A stretch of 64,000 nt of DNA from contig CAKUVI010000005.1 in assembly GCA_934699095.1 (NCBI GenBank), positions 1-64,000 on the forward strand. Direction: 5' to 3'. The stretch comes from an uncultured Bacteroidales bacterium (lineage in GTDB: Bacteria; Bacteroidota; Bacteroidia; Bacteroidales; WCHB1-69). The translations under genes were made by a program, and so were the position numbers. Positions 50,019-56,398 of this stretch are shown one piece after another. The notes under the pieces are model-generated. The model ran no database searches and was not told where the DNA came from. It saw nothing but the letters and a program-made list of their open reading frames with translations. The number at the start of each line of letters is the position of its first letter. The first letter of the stretch is position 1.

Positions 50019-50495
50019 ATGAACAACCTCCTCCAAAACATCCTCTCCGACCTCCGCGTGGACCTCACCGACCACTTCGACAAGAACTTCTCCAAGGGCG
50101 GATTCTTCGGCAAGAAGTGGAAGCCCCGCAAAGACGGCGTGGCCACCCACCTGAACAACACCGGCACTCTGCGGCGCTCCATCCGCTCAAAGGTGTCGGG
50201 CAGCAGCCTCACCTTCACCTCCTCCACCCCCTATTCCGCCATCCACAACGAAGGCGGCACCATCGTCACCAAGGTAACACCAAAGATGAAAAAGTACTTC
50301 TGGGCCATGTTCAAGAAAACCGGACTGACCAAATACAAACACATGGCCTTGGTGAAGCCCGGATCCAAAATCAAGATCCCCATCCCCCAGCGGCAGTTCC
50401 TCGGCGAATACCCCGGCCTCGACAAAACCATCGACCGCGCCGCCAAACGCAACATCGAAGCCGAACTCAAACGCATGGCAGGCCACAGACCTTAA
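50019..50495 (+). CDS. Virion morphogenesis protein (Mu gpG-like, Phage_tail_S)
   Basis: 158 residues. The pattern DKNFSKGGFFGKKWKPRKDG, LNNTGTLRRSIRSKVSGSSL TFTSSTPYSAIHNEGG and IPQRQFLGEYPGLDKTIDRA is typical of the phage virion morphogenesis family (PF05069), which in Mu is gene G next to MuF. It resumes the GC-rich phage composition after the AT-rich accessory island and uses leader cassette C as its translation start region. Confidence 0.88.
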   Translation: MNNLLQNILSDLRVDLTDHFDKNFSKGGFFGKKWKPRKDGVATHLNNTGTLRRSIRSKVSGSSLTFTSSTPYSAIHNEGGTIVTKVTPKMKKYFWAMFKKTGLTKYKHMALVKPGSKIKIPIPQRQFLGEYPGLDKTIDRAAKRNIEAELKRMAGHRP

Positions 50496-50511
50496 TTTTC
50501 AATTTTCAATT
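50494..50511 (+). repeat. Short heptamer tract between head genes
   Basis: ATTTTCA repeated about twice and then ATT fills the gap between the stop at 50495 and the ATG at 50512. Confidence 0.6.
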
Positions 50512-50991
50512 ATGAAGAACATATTCCTCGCAATACAGAACAGACTCTCGGAAATCCCCGCCCTCAAATACATCGACAAAGACTGGGGGCAGCTCCGTTT
50601 CGAGAACCCGCCCGTGAAGTTCCCCTGCGCCCTCATTGATATGGCCAACGCTGACTTCAAGCAGATGGGGCGCGGCTTCCAGCAGGGCGACGCCGACATC
50701 ACCGTCACCGTGGCCGACATCCGGCTGGTGCGCTCCTCCGTCCAGGCCCCCCGCCGCGAGAACGCCTACGCCGTCATTGAACTCCTCGACGAGATCCACC
50801 AGGCGCTGCAGCTCTTCTCCGACGGCCAGCATTTCTCCCCCATGATGCGCACCAACCTCCAGCGCGTCGATATGCTCGACAAAGAGGGCGCGGAGGTCTA
50901 TGTGATGACCTACCGCACCGCGTTCACGGTGGAGAAAGCAGGCAAGGAAACGGTTAAAGTGCAGGCAACACCTGCCATAAAGAATCTGTAA
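50512..50991 (+). CDS. Phage neck/tail terminator-like protein (Mu gp37-like position)
   Basis: 159 residues: MKNIFLAIQNRLSEIPALKY IDKDWGQLRF, then beta strands (FPCALIDMANADFKQMGRGF, DADITVTVADIRLVRSSVQA) and a helix (NAYAVIELLDEIHQALQLFS). This alpha/beta pattern fits the tail terminator/completion proteins of Mu-like phages. It is the last gene of the plus-strand head operon and meets the opposite-strand gene at 51001 in a palindrome. Confidence 0.72.
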   Translation: MKNIFLAIQNRLSEIPALKYIDKDWGQLRFENPPVKFPCALIDMANADFKQMGRGFQQGDADITVTVADIRLVRSSVQAPRRENAYAVIELLDEIHQALQLFSDGQHFSPMMRTNLQRVDMLDKEGAEVYVMTYRTAFTVEKAGKETVKVQATPAIKNL

Positions 50992-50992
50992 T

Positions 50993-51010
50993 GACGCGAT
51001 TTATCGCGTC
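50993..51010. terminator. Palindrome between convergent genes
   Basis: GACGCGAT/ATCGCGTC around TT, an 8-bp-arm inverted repeat that includes the stop codon of the minus-strand gene. Probably a bidirectional stop; related GACGCGATGAATCGC units occur at 51338-51383. Confidence 0.55.
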
Positions 51011-51258
51011 TCCCCGGCAAACAGATCCAGCTGGTTCGCCGCCACGGGGTCCTTTTTCGCCCGTTCCACGGCCAACTGCTCCTTCAGTCTCGGCATGTTG
51101 ATGATTTCGATGAACCGCTTGTAGGTCATGGGATAGACCGGCAGCACATACTTGCGCCATATCCCCGCGTAGGTGGTCACGTCGGGGTCATAATGATCTA
51201 ACACAATCTGCTGGATGTTAATGTAGCGTTGGATATGGTTGGCGCGGTTGTATTCCAT
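51001..51258 (-). CDS. Phage protein of unknown function, candidate late regulator
   Basis: 85 residues from MEYNRANHIQRYINIQQIVL; upstream codons overlap the promoter. The helical protein has DHYDPDVTTYAGIWRKYVLP VYPMTYKRFIEII, a pattern I associate with small proteins at the early/late junction of Bacteroidota Mu-like phages. It has its own -7 box (51285-51278) and is isolated from the early operon by a terminator. Its place matches that of Mu Mor/C activators, but no HTH is obvious, so a regulatory role is only inferred. Confidence 0.7.
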   Translation of the reverse strand: MEYNRANHIQRYINIQQIVLDHYDPDVTTYAGIWRKYVLPVYPMTYKRFIEIINMPRLKEQLAVERAKKDPVAANQLDLFAGETR

Positions 51259-51277
51259 GATTTTTGATTGCAACGCG

Positions 51278-51285
51278 CAAAAATA
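51278..51285 (-). promoter_or_regulatory. -7 box for the gene at 51001-51258
   Basis: TATTTTTG on the minus strand, 20 nt before the ATG, downstream of a terminator; indicates separate expression. Confidence 0.55.
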
Positions 51286-51286
51286 C

Positions 51287-51310
51287 AAAACGCCCGCGCA
51301 CTGGCGGGCG
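51287..51310 (-). terminator. Terminator of the phage early operon
   Basis: CGCCCGC/GCGGGCG form a 7-bp GC stem with a TTTTG run on the minus strand. It separates the early operon from the gene at 51001-51258. Confidence 0.65.
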
Positions 51311-51337
51311 TTCCTACGCTTTTGTTAATAATTTTTG

Positions 51338-51383
51338 TCCGGGCGCGATGAACCGCATTGTCCGGACGCGATGAATCGCATCC
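51338..51383. repeat. Tandem imperfect palindromic units
   Basis: TCCGGGCGCGATGAACCGCA and TCCGGACGCGATGAATCGCA lie side by side; another partial unit follows inside the next gene's end. They belong to a GACGCGAT-type small palindrome family, also seen at 50993. Confidence 0.6.
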
Positions 51384-51701
51384 CTACACCGATGAATCGA
51401 ATTCCAAATACGTCTTGCCGGCGGCGTTGTCCACCCTTTCAAGGAGCTCCACGGCCTCGCGCTGCACCTCGGGATACACGTCGATGAACCCCTGCATCCG
51501 ACGCACCGCCGCGCACACGCTGCCGTGGTTGCGCCAGCCCATGTAGTCGCGGATGGCCGTCACCCGGTGGCCGTAGTGGCGGGCAAGCACGGCGAACATC
51601 TGCTTTTTCTCCGCGATCTTCGGGCTTCGCGACTTCGACAGCCGGAACGCCTGGTGGTAGAAGTCTGTCATCACGCCGTATATGAGTTCAAGCGTTACCA
51701 T
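51384..51701 (-). CDS. DnaA domain IV-like DNA-binding protein
   Basis: 105 residues from MVTLELIYGVMTDFYHQAFR; a longer upstream reading is Cys/Trp/Arg-rich shadow sequence. The core IAEKKQMFAVLARHYGHRVT AIRDYMGWRNHGSVCAAVRR MQ matches the C-terminal DnaA DNA-binding fold, in which the basic loop and the (D/N)H(G/S)(S/T)V signature contact the DnaA box. It lacks any AAA domain. It overlaps the preceding gene by 14 nt. It may bind phage DNA during replicative transposition or antagonise DnaA. Confidence 0.72.
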   Translation of the reverse strand: MVTLELIYGVMTDFYHQAFRLSKSRSPKIAEKKQMFAVLARHYGHRVTAIRDYMGWRNHGSVCAAVRRMQGFIDVYPEVQREAVELLERVDNAAGKTYLEFDSSV

Positions 51702-52044
51702 AGCGCATTGCGTTATAAATGTTGATCTCGCGTTCGCTTTGTTTGCGAAGCTCTTCGGCAAAGGCATAGCCCATGGTGTGCACAAGCGGCTCGTCCATAT
51801 CCCGCATTGCGGGCAGCACGGCGACGGTGAGCGTATGCACCTCCATCGCACCCAGGCGGAGGGTGTATTTGTCGCGGTCCGGGCGGTACATGTTCCGCAT
51901 CCGGATCCACAACCGCTCACAGGTCTCCAGGATGGCGAGTCCGGCCACGCATTCCACCCTGCCTGCGTTTCGCGCCGCATACACACAGCACGACCCCAAA
52001 GTCTTCATCTCCATCCGGTTCAGTTTAAGTTTGAATTTTGCCAT
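51688..52044 (-). CDS. Early-region protein of unknown function
   Basis: 118 residues: MAKFKLKLNRMEMKTLGSCC then helical segments (RVECVAGLAILETCERLWIR, YTLRLGAMEVHTLTVAVLPA, MRDMDEPLVHTMGYAFAEEL). It is encoded in the early operon between a heptamer tract and the DnaA-like gene, which it overlaps by 14 nt. No family recognised. Confidence 0.7.
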   Translation of the reverse strand: MAKFKLKLNRMEMKTLGSCCVYAARNAGRVECVAGLAILETCERLWIRMRNMYRPDRDKYTLRLGAMEVHTLTVAVLPAMRDMDEPLVHTMGYAFAEELRKQSEREINIYNAMRYGNA

Positions 52045-52078
52045 AATTCCTATTTCCTAATTCCTAATTCCTAATTGT
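52045..52078 (-). repeat. Heptamer tract in the early operon
   Basis: On the coding strand GAATTAG repeats with a 7-nt period from the upstream stop codon to the ATG at 52044; same unit as at 40978-41012. Confidence 0.78.
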
Positions 52079-52481
52079 TCCACAGCTGGTCGTTTAGATA
52101 CGTTGTCGCGTACTTCATGCACACCCCCTGTGGGATGGAGCACTTGTAGCGGTTGATGTAGCGGTAGGCCTTCACTCGCTCGCCCTCTGGCATCCTGTCC
52201 CACACCCGTTGGGTCTTCACCTTGCTCGACCGGGCCTTGTCGTTATAGCGGTCCCAGAACATCTCAAACGTCACCTTCTCCGCCTCCTCGGTGAGGATGC
52301 CGTCGCGCCAGTTGATCCGCTGAAGCACCTCAGGTCGCACTGGCAGCGTCCGAAGCACATTCCGCCGTTGTCTCTCAGGGTATTCTCCATTAAAAACCAC
52401 GCCCTGCAGCACCTCACCTTCATCGTATGTGAACACGATGTCACCCTCTACATTTGGAAATGTCAATACAAATTTTTTCAT
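52071..52481 (-). CDS. Early-region protein of unknown function
   Basis: 136 residues, MKKFVLTFPNVEGDIVFTYD at the start. The second half (KVTFEMFWDRYNDKARSSKV KTQRVWDRMPEGERVKAYRY INRYKCS) is basic and resembles short C-terminal motifs of phage and plasmid replication-associated proteins. The start overlaps the DUF4406 gene by 41 nt. Function unknown. Confidence 0.68.
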   Translation of the reverse strand: MKKFVLTFPNVEGDIVFTYDEGEVLQGVVFNGEYPERQRRNVLRTLPVRPEVLQRINWRDGILTEEAEKVTFEMFWDRYNDKARSSKVKTQRVWDRMPEGERVKAYRYINRYKCSIPQGVCMKYATTYLNDQLWNN

Positions 52482-52794
52482 AGTTATTCTGTTTTGTCCG
52501 CGTCTCGGTATGAAAAACCATCACTTTCATTCCCAGCATTTGGGCATCGTGATATTCCCAGATAGCCCCCCTGCTTTCCGCCCAGTCATGCAAAAGGCAG
52601 ATGGCGTCGCACTTCATCAGCTCGGGGATGCACACTCTCATGCACTTTTCCCACGTCCATTTCGATGAACACAAACGAAGTGGGTTCACTGTTTCGTAAC
52701 CCAGCGACTTGAGCCGGTACTCAGCTTGGGCGAACTTGATGAACGTCTCCCAAGTGGGGAGCCCCGACACCTTTCCTGCGATATACACTCTCAT
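52441..52794 (-). CDS. DUF4406 family protein (nucleoside deoxyribosyltransferase-like)
   Basis: 117 residues. The Rossmann-like family signature is clear: MRVYIAGKVSGLPTWETFIK at the start, LKSLGYETVNPLRLC, and CDAICLLHDWAESRGAIWEY HDAQMLGMKVM. DUF4406 proteins are common in phage early regions and related to deoxyribosyltransferases; they may act on nucleotides, but activity is unproven. The end overlaps the next gene. Confidence 0.85.
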   Translation of the reverse strand: MRVYIAGKVSGLPTWETFIKFAQAEYRLKSLGYETVNPLRLCSSKWTWEKCMRVCIPELMKCDAICLLHDWAESRGAIWEYHDAQMLGMKVMVFHTETRTKQNNYEKICIDISKCRG

Positions 52795-52838
52795 ACCAGT
52801 TTGTTTTTAGTGAATGTGGACACGACGAATCGCGTCTG

Positions 52839-53357
52839 CTACATGTCCTCTTTTTTCGGTTCCACATAGAATGTTTCGTCCTGCACCACGGCGATGCCCA
52901 CCTTGGGGAACAGGGCGGCGGTCTCCTCGTCGTCGCGGTCGGCCAGCAGCTTGTCCTTGGCGGGTCCCTCGATGGTGCGCACGTAGCCGGGCAGGAACTC
53001 CTTCAGCAGGTTCAGCACGCTGGCCCATGTGAAGCCCTTCAGGGTCTTCAGCTTCGGGGTGCCGGTGCGGAAGCCGAGGGTGCCGTGGGTGGTCTCTAAG
53101 CTCTTGCGTTTGCTGAACAGTTCCTCGCGGTTCTCCATCGCGTAGGCCTGCATGATGTCGAAGGCGTTGTCCTTCGCCTCGGCCAGCTTCGCCAGCTCGT
53201 CCTGCCACTTCTCGCGGATCTTGGTCATCGCCACGTCCATCTCGGCGGTGATTTTCTGTTGTCTTGCATCGGCCTTCGCATAGTCGGCGAACGCCTGTTC
53301 CATCTGTTCCATTGTGATGCCGCTGTAAACGGTCTTCTTTTCTCTTGTTTTTGTCAT
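52839..53357 (-). CDS. Host-nuclease inhibitor Gam-like protein
   Basis: 172 residues from MTKTREKKTVYSGITMEQME; the longer reading upstream passes a palindrome. The coiled-coil first half (ADYAKADARQQKITAEMDVA MTKIREKWQDELAKLAEAKD) and the second half (SLETTHGTLGFRTGTPKLKT LKGFTWASVL) match the Mu Gam / DUF family that binds double-strand DNA ends and protects them from exonucleases; such proteins are Ku-like. It is in the Mu-typical early position. Confidence 0.88.
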   Translation of the reverse strand: MTKTREKKTVYSGITMEQMEQAFADYAKADARQQKITAEMDVAMTKIREKWQDELAKLAEAKDNAFDIMQAYAMENREELFSKRKSLETTHGTLGFRTGTPKLKTLKGFTWASVLNLLKEFLPGYVRTIEGPAKDKLLADRDDEETAALFPKVGIAVVQDETFYVEPKKEDM

Positions 53358-53399
53358 TTTCTTGGGTTTTGGATTATAATGATTTGATGTCGTTTTGTG

Positions 53400-53421
53400 G
53401 AGACGCAAAATTTTGCGTCTC
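53400..53421. repeat. Small palindromic repeat, perfect copy
   Basis: A perfect 22-bp palindrome with arms GAGACGCAAAA/TTTTGCGTCTC between two early genes. Related copies are at 31268 and 47752. Confidence 0.85.
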
Positions 53422-53432
53422 TACAGGTGATA

Positions 53433-53666
53433 TTATCTCTCGCAGGATTCCAGGCACAGGCATTTTTCCTCCTGTACCAGTCTGACCATTTCGCGGTCTC
53501 TGGCGGCCTTGCTCGGATGCTTGCTATGGGTTTTCCATACACCCCATTCGCCATCACATATTTTGATTTTCGGGAGTTCGCCTCTGTTTGCGTCTCCATC
53601 GGCTGACCGGATGAATCGGTACCCATCCGCCAAAAGCTTTCTTCTTGTTTCTGTTGCTGCATTCAT
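53433..53666 (-). CDS. Small early-region protein
   Basis: 77 residues: MNAATETRRKLLADGYRFIR, then ICDGEWGVWKTHSKHPSKAA, ending in a Cys-containing tail. It resembles small predicted proteins of Bacteroidota Mu-like phages only in size and place. It lies 23 nt after the ASCH gene and before the palindrome and Gam gene. No function assigned. Confidence 0.6.
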   Translation of the reverse strand: MNAATETRRKLLADGYRFIRSADGDANRGELPKIKICDGEWGVWKTHSKHPSKAARDREMVRLVQEEKCLCLESCER

Positions 53667-53689
53667 AATTCTTGGGTTTTAATTGGTGA

Positions 53690-54133
53690 TTAAAATGTGA
53701 TTTTCCATAATCCTTGTTGTCCTCTAATGTCTCTGATTGGTACATTGAACCGGATACATTCTTGTATTGGCCATCTGTAACCTGTGAAGATCGGGGTGTC
53801 TGATAATTCGGGATGGCCGAAACGCACCGCACCCACAATGCAGCAGAAAAGCTTTTCGTTCCTGGCATAATCAAGGAAGAACTTATAACAGGAATCCGAC
53901 ACTTTTACTTTTGCCTTCAGCACTTTCTTTCCTGAGTGAATCAATATCCATTTTCCAATATACTTTTCAGGCAATTTCCAACTTCTGAACTCGTATCTTT
54001 TCGCATCCGAAACGAGCATGGTGGCGTATGGCTGCATAACTGTCAGGACACTGGATGATTGACCCTCCAATAGCTTTTCGGGACAGGTTGTTTCAATGTC
54101 ATGGTAACATTTCTCAATAAATTCCTTAACCAT
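53690..54133 (-). CDS. ASCH-domain protein
   Basis: 147 residues from MVKEFIEKCYHDIETTCPEK; a longer upstream reading overlaps the GemA-like gene and lacks coding character. The ASCH-like core is SSVLTVMQPYATMLVSDAKR YEFRSWKLPEKYIGKWILIH SGKK, with the E-x-R-(S/T)-W signature, then KFFLDYARNEKLFCCIVGAV RFG. ASCH domains bind or act on RNA and modified nucleosides. It starts 5 nt after the preceding gene. Confidence 0.83.
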   Translation of the reverse strand: MVKEFIEKCYHDIETTCPEKLLEGQSSSVLTVMQPYATMLVSDAKRYEFRSWKLPEKYIGKWILIHSGKKVLKAKVKVSDSCYKFFLDYARNEKLFCCIVGAVRFGHPELSDTPIFTGYRWPIQECIRFNVPIRDIRGQQGLWKITF

Positions 54134-54138
54134 AACTC

Positions 54139-54639
54139 TTAATTCATACTGATTGAGAAATCCTCCGGCATCATCGCCGCCACCGTCTTCTGTTTTTTGC
54201 AAAACTCCGCATATATACGGGTCAACTCTCCGATGGAGATATCGTTGAAACGGTCCTTGCCGGCGGCACGGCACGCCACTCCCTTCACATACTCCATGGT
54301 GGGCTGCTGGCCGCGCAGCTCGAACCAGCGGAATATGGCCTTGATCACACCTTTGCGCTTGCGGTCCAGCTTCACACGGTCGGGATCGCCGTCAGGCTTC
54401 CGGTCGGTGCGCTCGGCACGGCTGTCGCGCCTGCCGTGCCCGATGAGCGTGCCCTGCAGGAACTCCGTCAGCTCGCGGCACTCTAAGTAGGAGAGCTCGG
54501 AGGTGTGGCAGGTGCGGCCCTCGGTGAACTCCAGCACCACGCCGGCCATCACCTCCTTGTCGAGGCCCAGTTGCCCGGCCAGCCACCACAGCCGCCGGTT
54601 CTGCTCAGTGGTTCTCAGATTCGGGGTCGCGGTCTTCAT
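54139..54639 (-). CDS. GemA-like regulatory protein (DUF1018-like)
   Basis: 166 residues. The N-terminal part (LRTTEQNRRLWWLAGQLGLD KEVMAGVVLEFTEGRTCHTS ELSYLECREL) and the C-terminal helical part (MEYVKGVACRAAGKDRFNDI SIGELTRIYAEFCKKQ) match the two halves of the DUF1018/Mu GemA family, small early proteins affecting host gene expression or DNA topology. It overlaps the preceding gene by 4 nt (ATGA). Confidence 0.7.
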   Translation of the reverse strand: MKTATPNLRTTEQNRRLWWLAGQLGLDKEVMAGVVLEFTEGRTCHTSELSYLECRELTEFLQGTLIGHGRRDSRAERTDRKPDGDPDRVKLDRKRKGVIKAIFRWFELRGQQPTMEYVKGVACRAAGKDRFNDISIGELTRIYAEFCKKQKTVAAMMPEDFSISMN

Positions 54640-54824
54640 CGCGCACCTCCTTTCAGCATCACCTGTACCTTCTTGCGCAGGCTGATTCTCGGCAGCTTCC
54701 CGGACTTCAGCAGCCGGATGAACTTCTCCTTGGCTATGCTACCATACATACCGCCGCAAACCACGCCGTTGTTGTCGTAGAAACTGATGTTCCTCACTCT
54801 CGGATAATAAACTGTTGTACTCAT
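54636..54824 (-). CDS. Small early-region protein
   Basis: 62 residues: MSTTVYYPRVRNISFYDNNG VVCGG then a basic helical end (SIAKEKFIRLLKSGKLPRIS LRKKVQVMLKGGAR). It overlaps the GemA-like gene by 4 nt, so translation is coupled. A helical basic C-terminus could bind nucleic acid; no family recognised. Confidence 0.65.
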   Translation of the reverse strand: MSTTVYYPRVRNISFYDNNGVVCGGMYGSIAKEKFIRLLKSGKLPRISLRKKVQVMLKGGAR

Positions 54825-54839
54825 AATTTTGGAATTTTA

Positions 54840-54876
54840 TTGGTGATTAAAACTTTCAACTCTCAACTTTCAACTC
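54840..54876 (-). repeat. Heptamer tract after the RecA-like ATPase gene
   Basis: On the coding strand GAAAGTT/GAGAGTT units repeat with a 7-nt period from the stop region of the ATPase gene toward the next ATG at 54824. Confidence 0.7.
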
Positions 54877-55478
54877 CCGATGATTTGCGCTCCTTCCTCC
54901 CAGATGGTATATACCCCGCCATTCTCGCCGATGAAGCGGCCCTTGCTGTAGGCGCGGTAGCCCTCCACCCATATCTTCAGAGAGGCATCGTACATCACAC
55001 TCTTGGCGGCGCGTCCGCTGGGCAGCTTGCCGTCGGCGTGCGAGACGAGGATCAGCAGCTTGCTGGCCAGTGTCTGTTTCAGTGCGAGGTAGCTGCGGTA
55101 GTCCAAGCCTGTGTACTGGAAACTGTCGATGATCACGAAGTCCGCGCTGCGCCGTTTGGCGAGCCGTTCCTTCATCGCCTCCATCGGTTCGCTCACCACC
55201 TGGAAGCGGCCGCGCTCCACATCCTGAAGCTGCGCTATCTTGTTGCGGAACGTCAGCGAGGTGCCCTCCTCCAGACTGTTGTACAGCACCTTGCCGAAGC
55301 GGCTCAGCTCGCGGCACAGCTGCACCGCAAAGGTACTCTTTCCGCTGCCCGACTGTCCCCACACTATCCAAGTGCCCGTGCGCTCGGGGTAGCCGAATGC
55401 CTCCAGCCACGCCCCATCGAAGGGGAGCGTCTCGTAGCTCTTCCGGCATATGTCCGTCACTGACAATGCTTTTCTCAT
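54870..55478 (-). CDS. RecA-like P-loop ATPase, early operon
   Basis: 202 residues. Walker A WGQSGSGKSTFAVQLC (about residues 40-55), Walker B SADFVIIDSFQYTGLDYRSY and LLILVSHADGK sensor region mark a RecA/AAA_25-type ATPase. It is not a second MuB: it has no N-terminal HTH and a different fold pattern. It lies 12 nt after MuB in the early operon. Such genes occur in Bacteroidota Mu-like phages; it may help replisome recruitment or recombination during replicative transposition. Confidence 0.8.
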   Translation of the reverse strand: MRKALSVTDICRKSYETLPFDGAWLEAFGYPERTGTWIVWGQSGSGKSTFAVQLCRELSRFGKVLYNSLEEGTSLTFRNKIAQLQDVERGRFQVVSEPMEAMKERLAKRRSADFVIIDSFQYTGLDYRSYLALKQTLASKLLILVSHADGKLPSGRAAKSVMYDASLKIWVEGYRAYSKGRFIGENGGVYTIWEEGAQIIGS

Positions 55479-55490
55479 AGTCCCGTGCGT

Positions 55491-56363
55491 TTAGCGGTTG
55501 GCTTTCATCAGTTCGTCATAGATGCGGCGGGGCGAGTTGTCGCACTGGGCGATCAGCCGCTGTATGTTCACTCCCGCGCCGGCGTTGGCCTTGGCGATGA
55601 GGGCGGCGTGCAACCGCTTGAACTCCTGTGTCTCCTTCTCGCTCTCCGGAGTGGCACGCTGGTAGCGGCTTCCGTAGCGGCTGAAGATCTCCTCGTAACC
55701 CACCTTCTTGTACTCAATGCTGCGGCGGATCTTCTCACGGAGGCCGTCGGCTCCCATCATATACCACCCGCAGCACCGCTCGGTGGCGTTCCACAGGGCT
55801 TTCAGTTCCAGAAAAGCGGCATAGTCCAGGTCTCCGGCTTCGTCCAGTATCACCAGCGGACGGGGCAGGCTCCGCAGATAAAACACCAAATCTGCGTACA
55901 CATCATTATATGTACCGACGCTTCCCACCCCGAACTCCCTGGCGATTTGGCGGATAAGTCTCTGTTTGGTCTTCACTTGCGAACAGTCAATATAGACGGC
56001 GTTGGCGTGGTTGCGCACATAGCAGCGGGCGGTGTAGGTCTTGCCGATGTCGGCCACGTCACACAGCATCCGGCTGCTGCCGTTGTCCTGGCAGAACTGC
56101 AGCTGCCCCGTCACAAACTCATACACCGGGGTCACGGCGGTCTTCCATTCCGGCAGCGCGTTCAGCGTCACCTCTAATTTGCGGGCGATGCTGATCCAGT
56201 TGCTGTCGCTCAGCACCCGTTCCCAGTCACCGCGCATCACACGGCTGTACTGCGAGCTGCTGATTCCCAATGCCACGGCAAACTTCGCGTCGCTGGCGTA
56301 GTGCGGACGGCGTTCCTTCATCGCCTCCACAACCTTTTCCTTGATTTCCTTACTGATGTTCAT
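55491..56363 (-). CDS. MuB-type target-DNA activator ATPase
   Basis: 290 residues. An N-terminal XRE-like HTH (AMKERRPHYASDAKFAVALG ISSSQYSRVMRGDWERV) precedes an AAA domain with a P loop SRMLCDVADIGKTYTARCYV, whose usual first glycine is replaced (D in DVADIGKT), and Walker B RPLVILDEAGDL. MuB binds DNA, picks targets and stimulates the transposase. It is directly downstream of the transposase gene (35-nt gap), as in Mu. Confidence 0.9.
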   Translation of the reverse strand: MNISKEIKEKVVEAMKERRPHYASDAKFAVALGISSSQYSRVMRGDWERVLSDSNWISIARKLEVTLNALPEWKTAVTPVYEFVTGQLQFCQDNGSSRMLCDVADIGKTYTARCYVRNHANAVYIDCSQVKTKQRLIRQIAREFGVGSVGTYNDVYADLVFYLRSLPRPLVILDEAGDLDYAAFLELKALWNATERCCGWYMMGADGLREKIRRSIEYKKVGYEEIFSRYGSRYQRATPESEKETQEFKRLHAALIAKANAGAGVNIQRLIAQCDNSPRRIYDELMKANR

Positions 56364-56398
56364 TTTATTGGTGTTTTAATTGGTTTGAAAATTCGTTG

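Noticed and set aside
51702..51986. Upstream extension of the DnaA-like gene
   Set aside because: The added codons are rich in Cys, Trp and Arg and overlap another gene in a different frame; the ATG at 51701 overlaps the preceding stop region and fits coupling.
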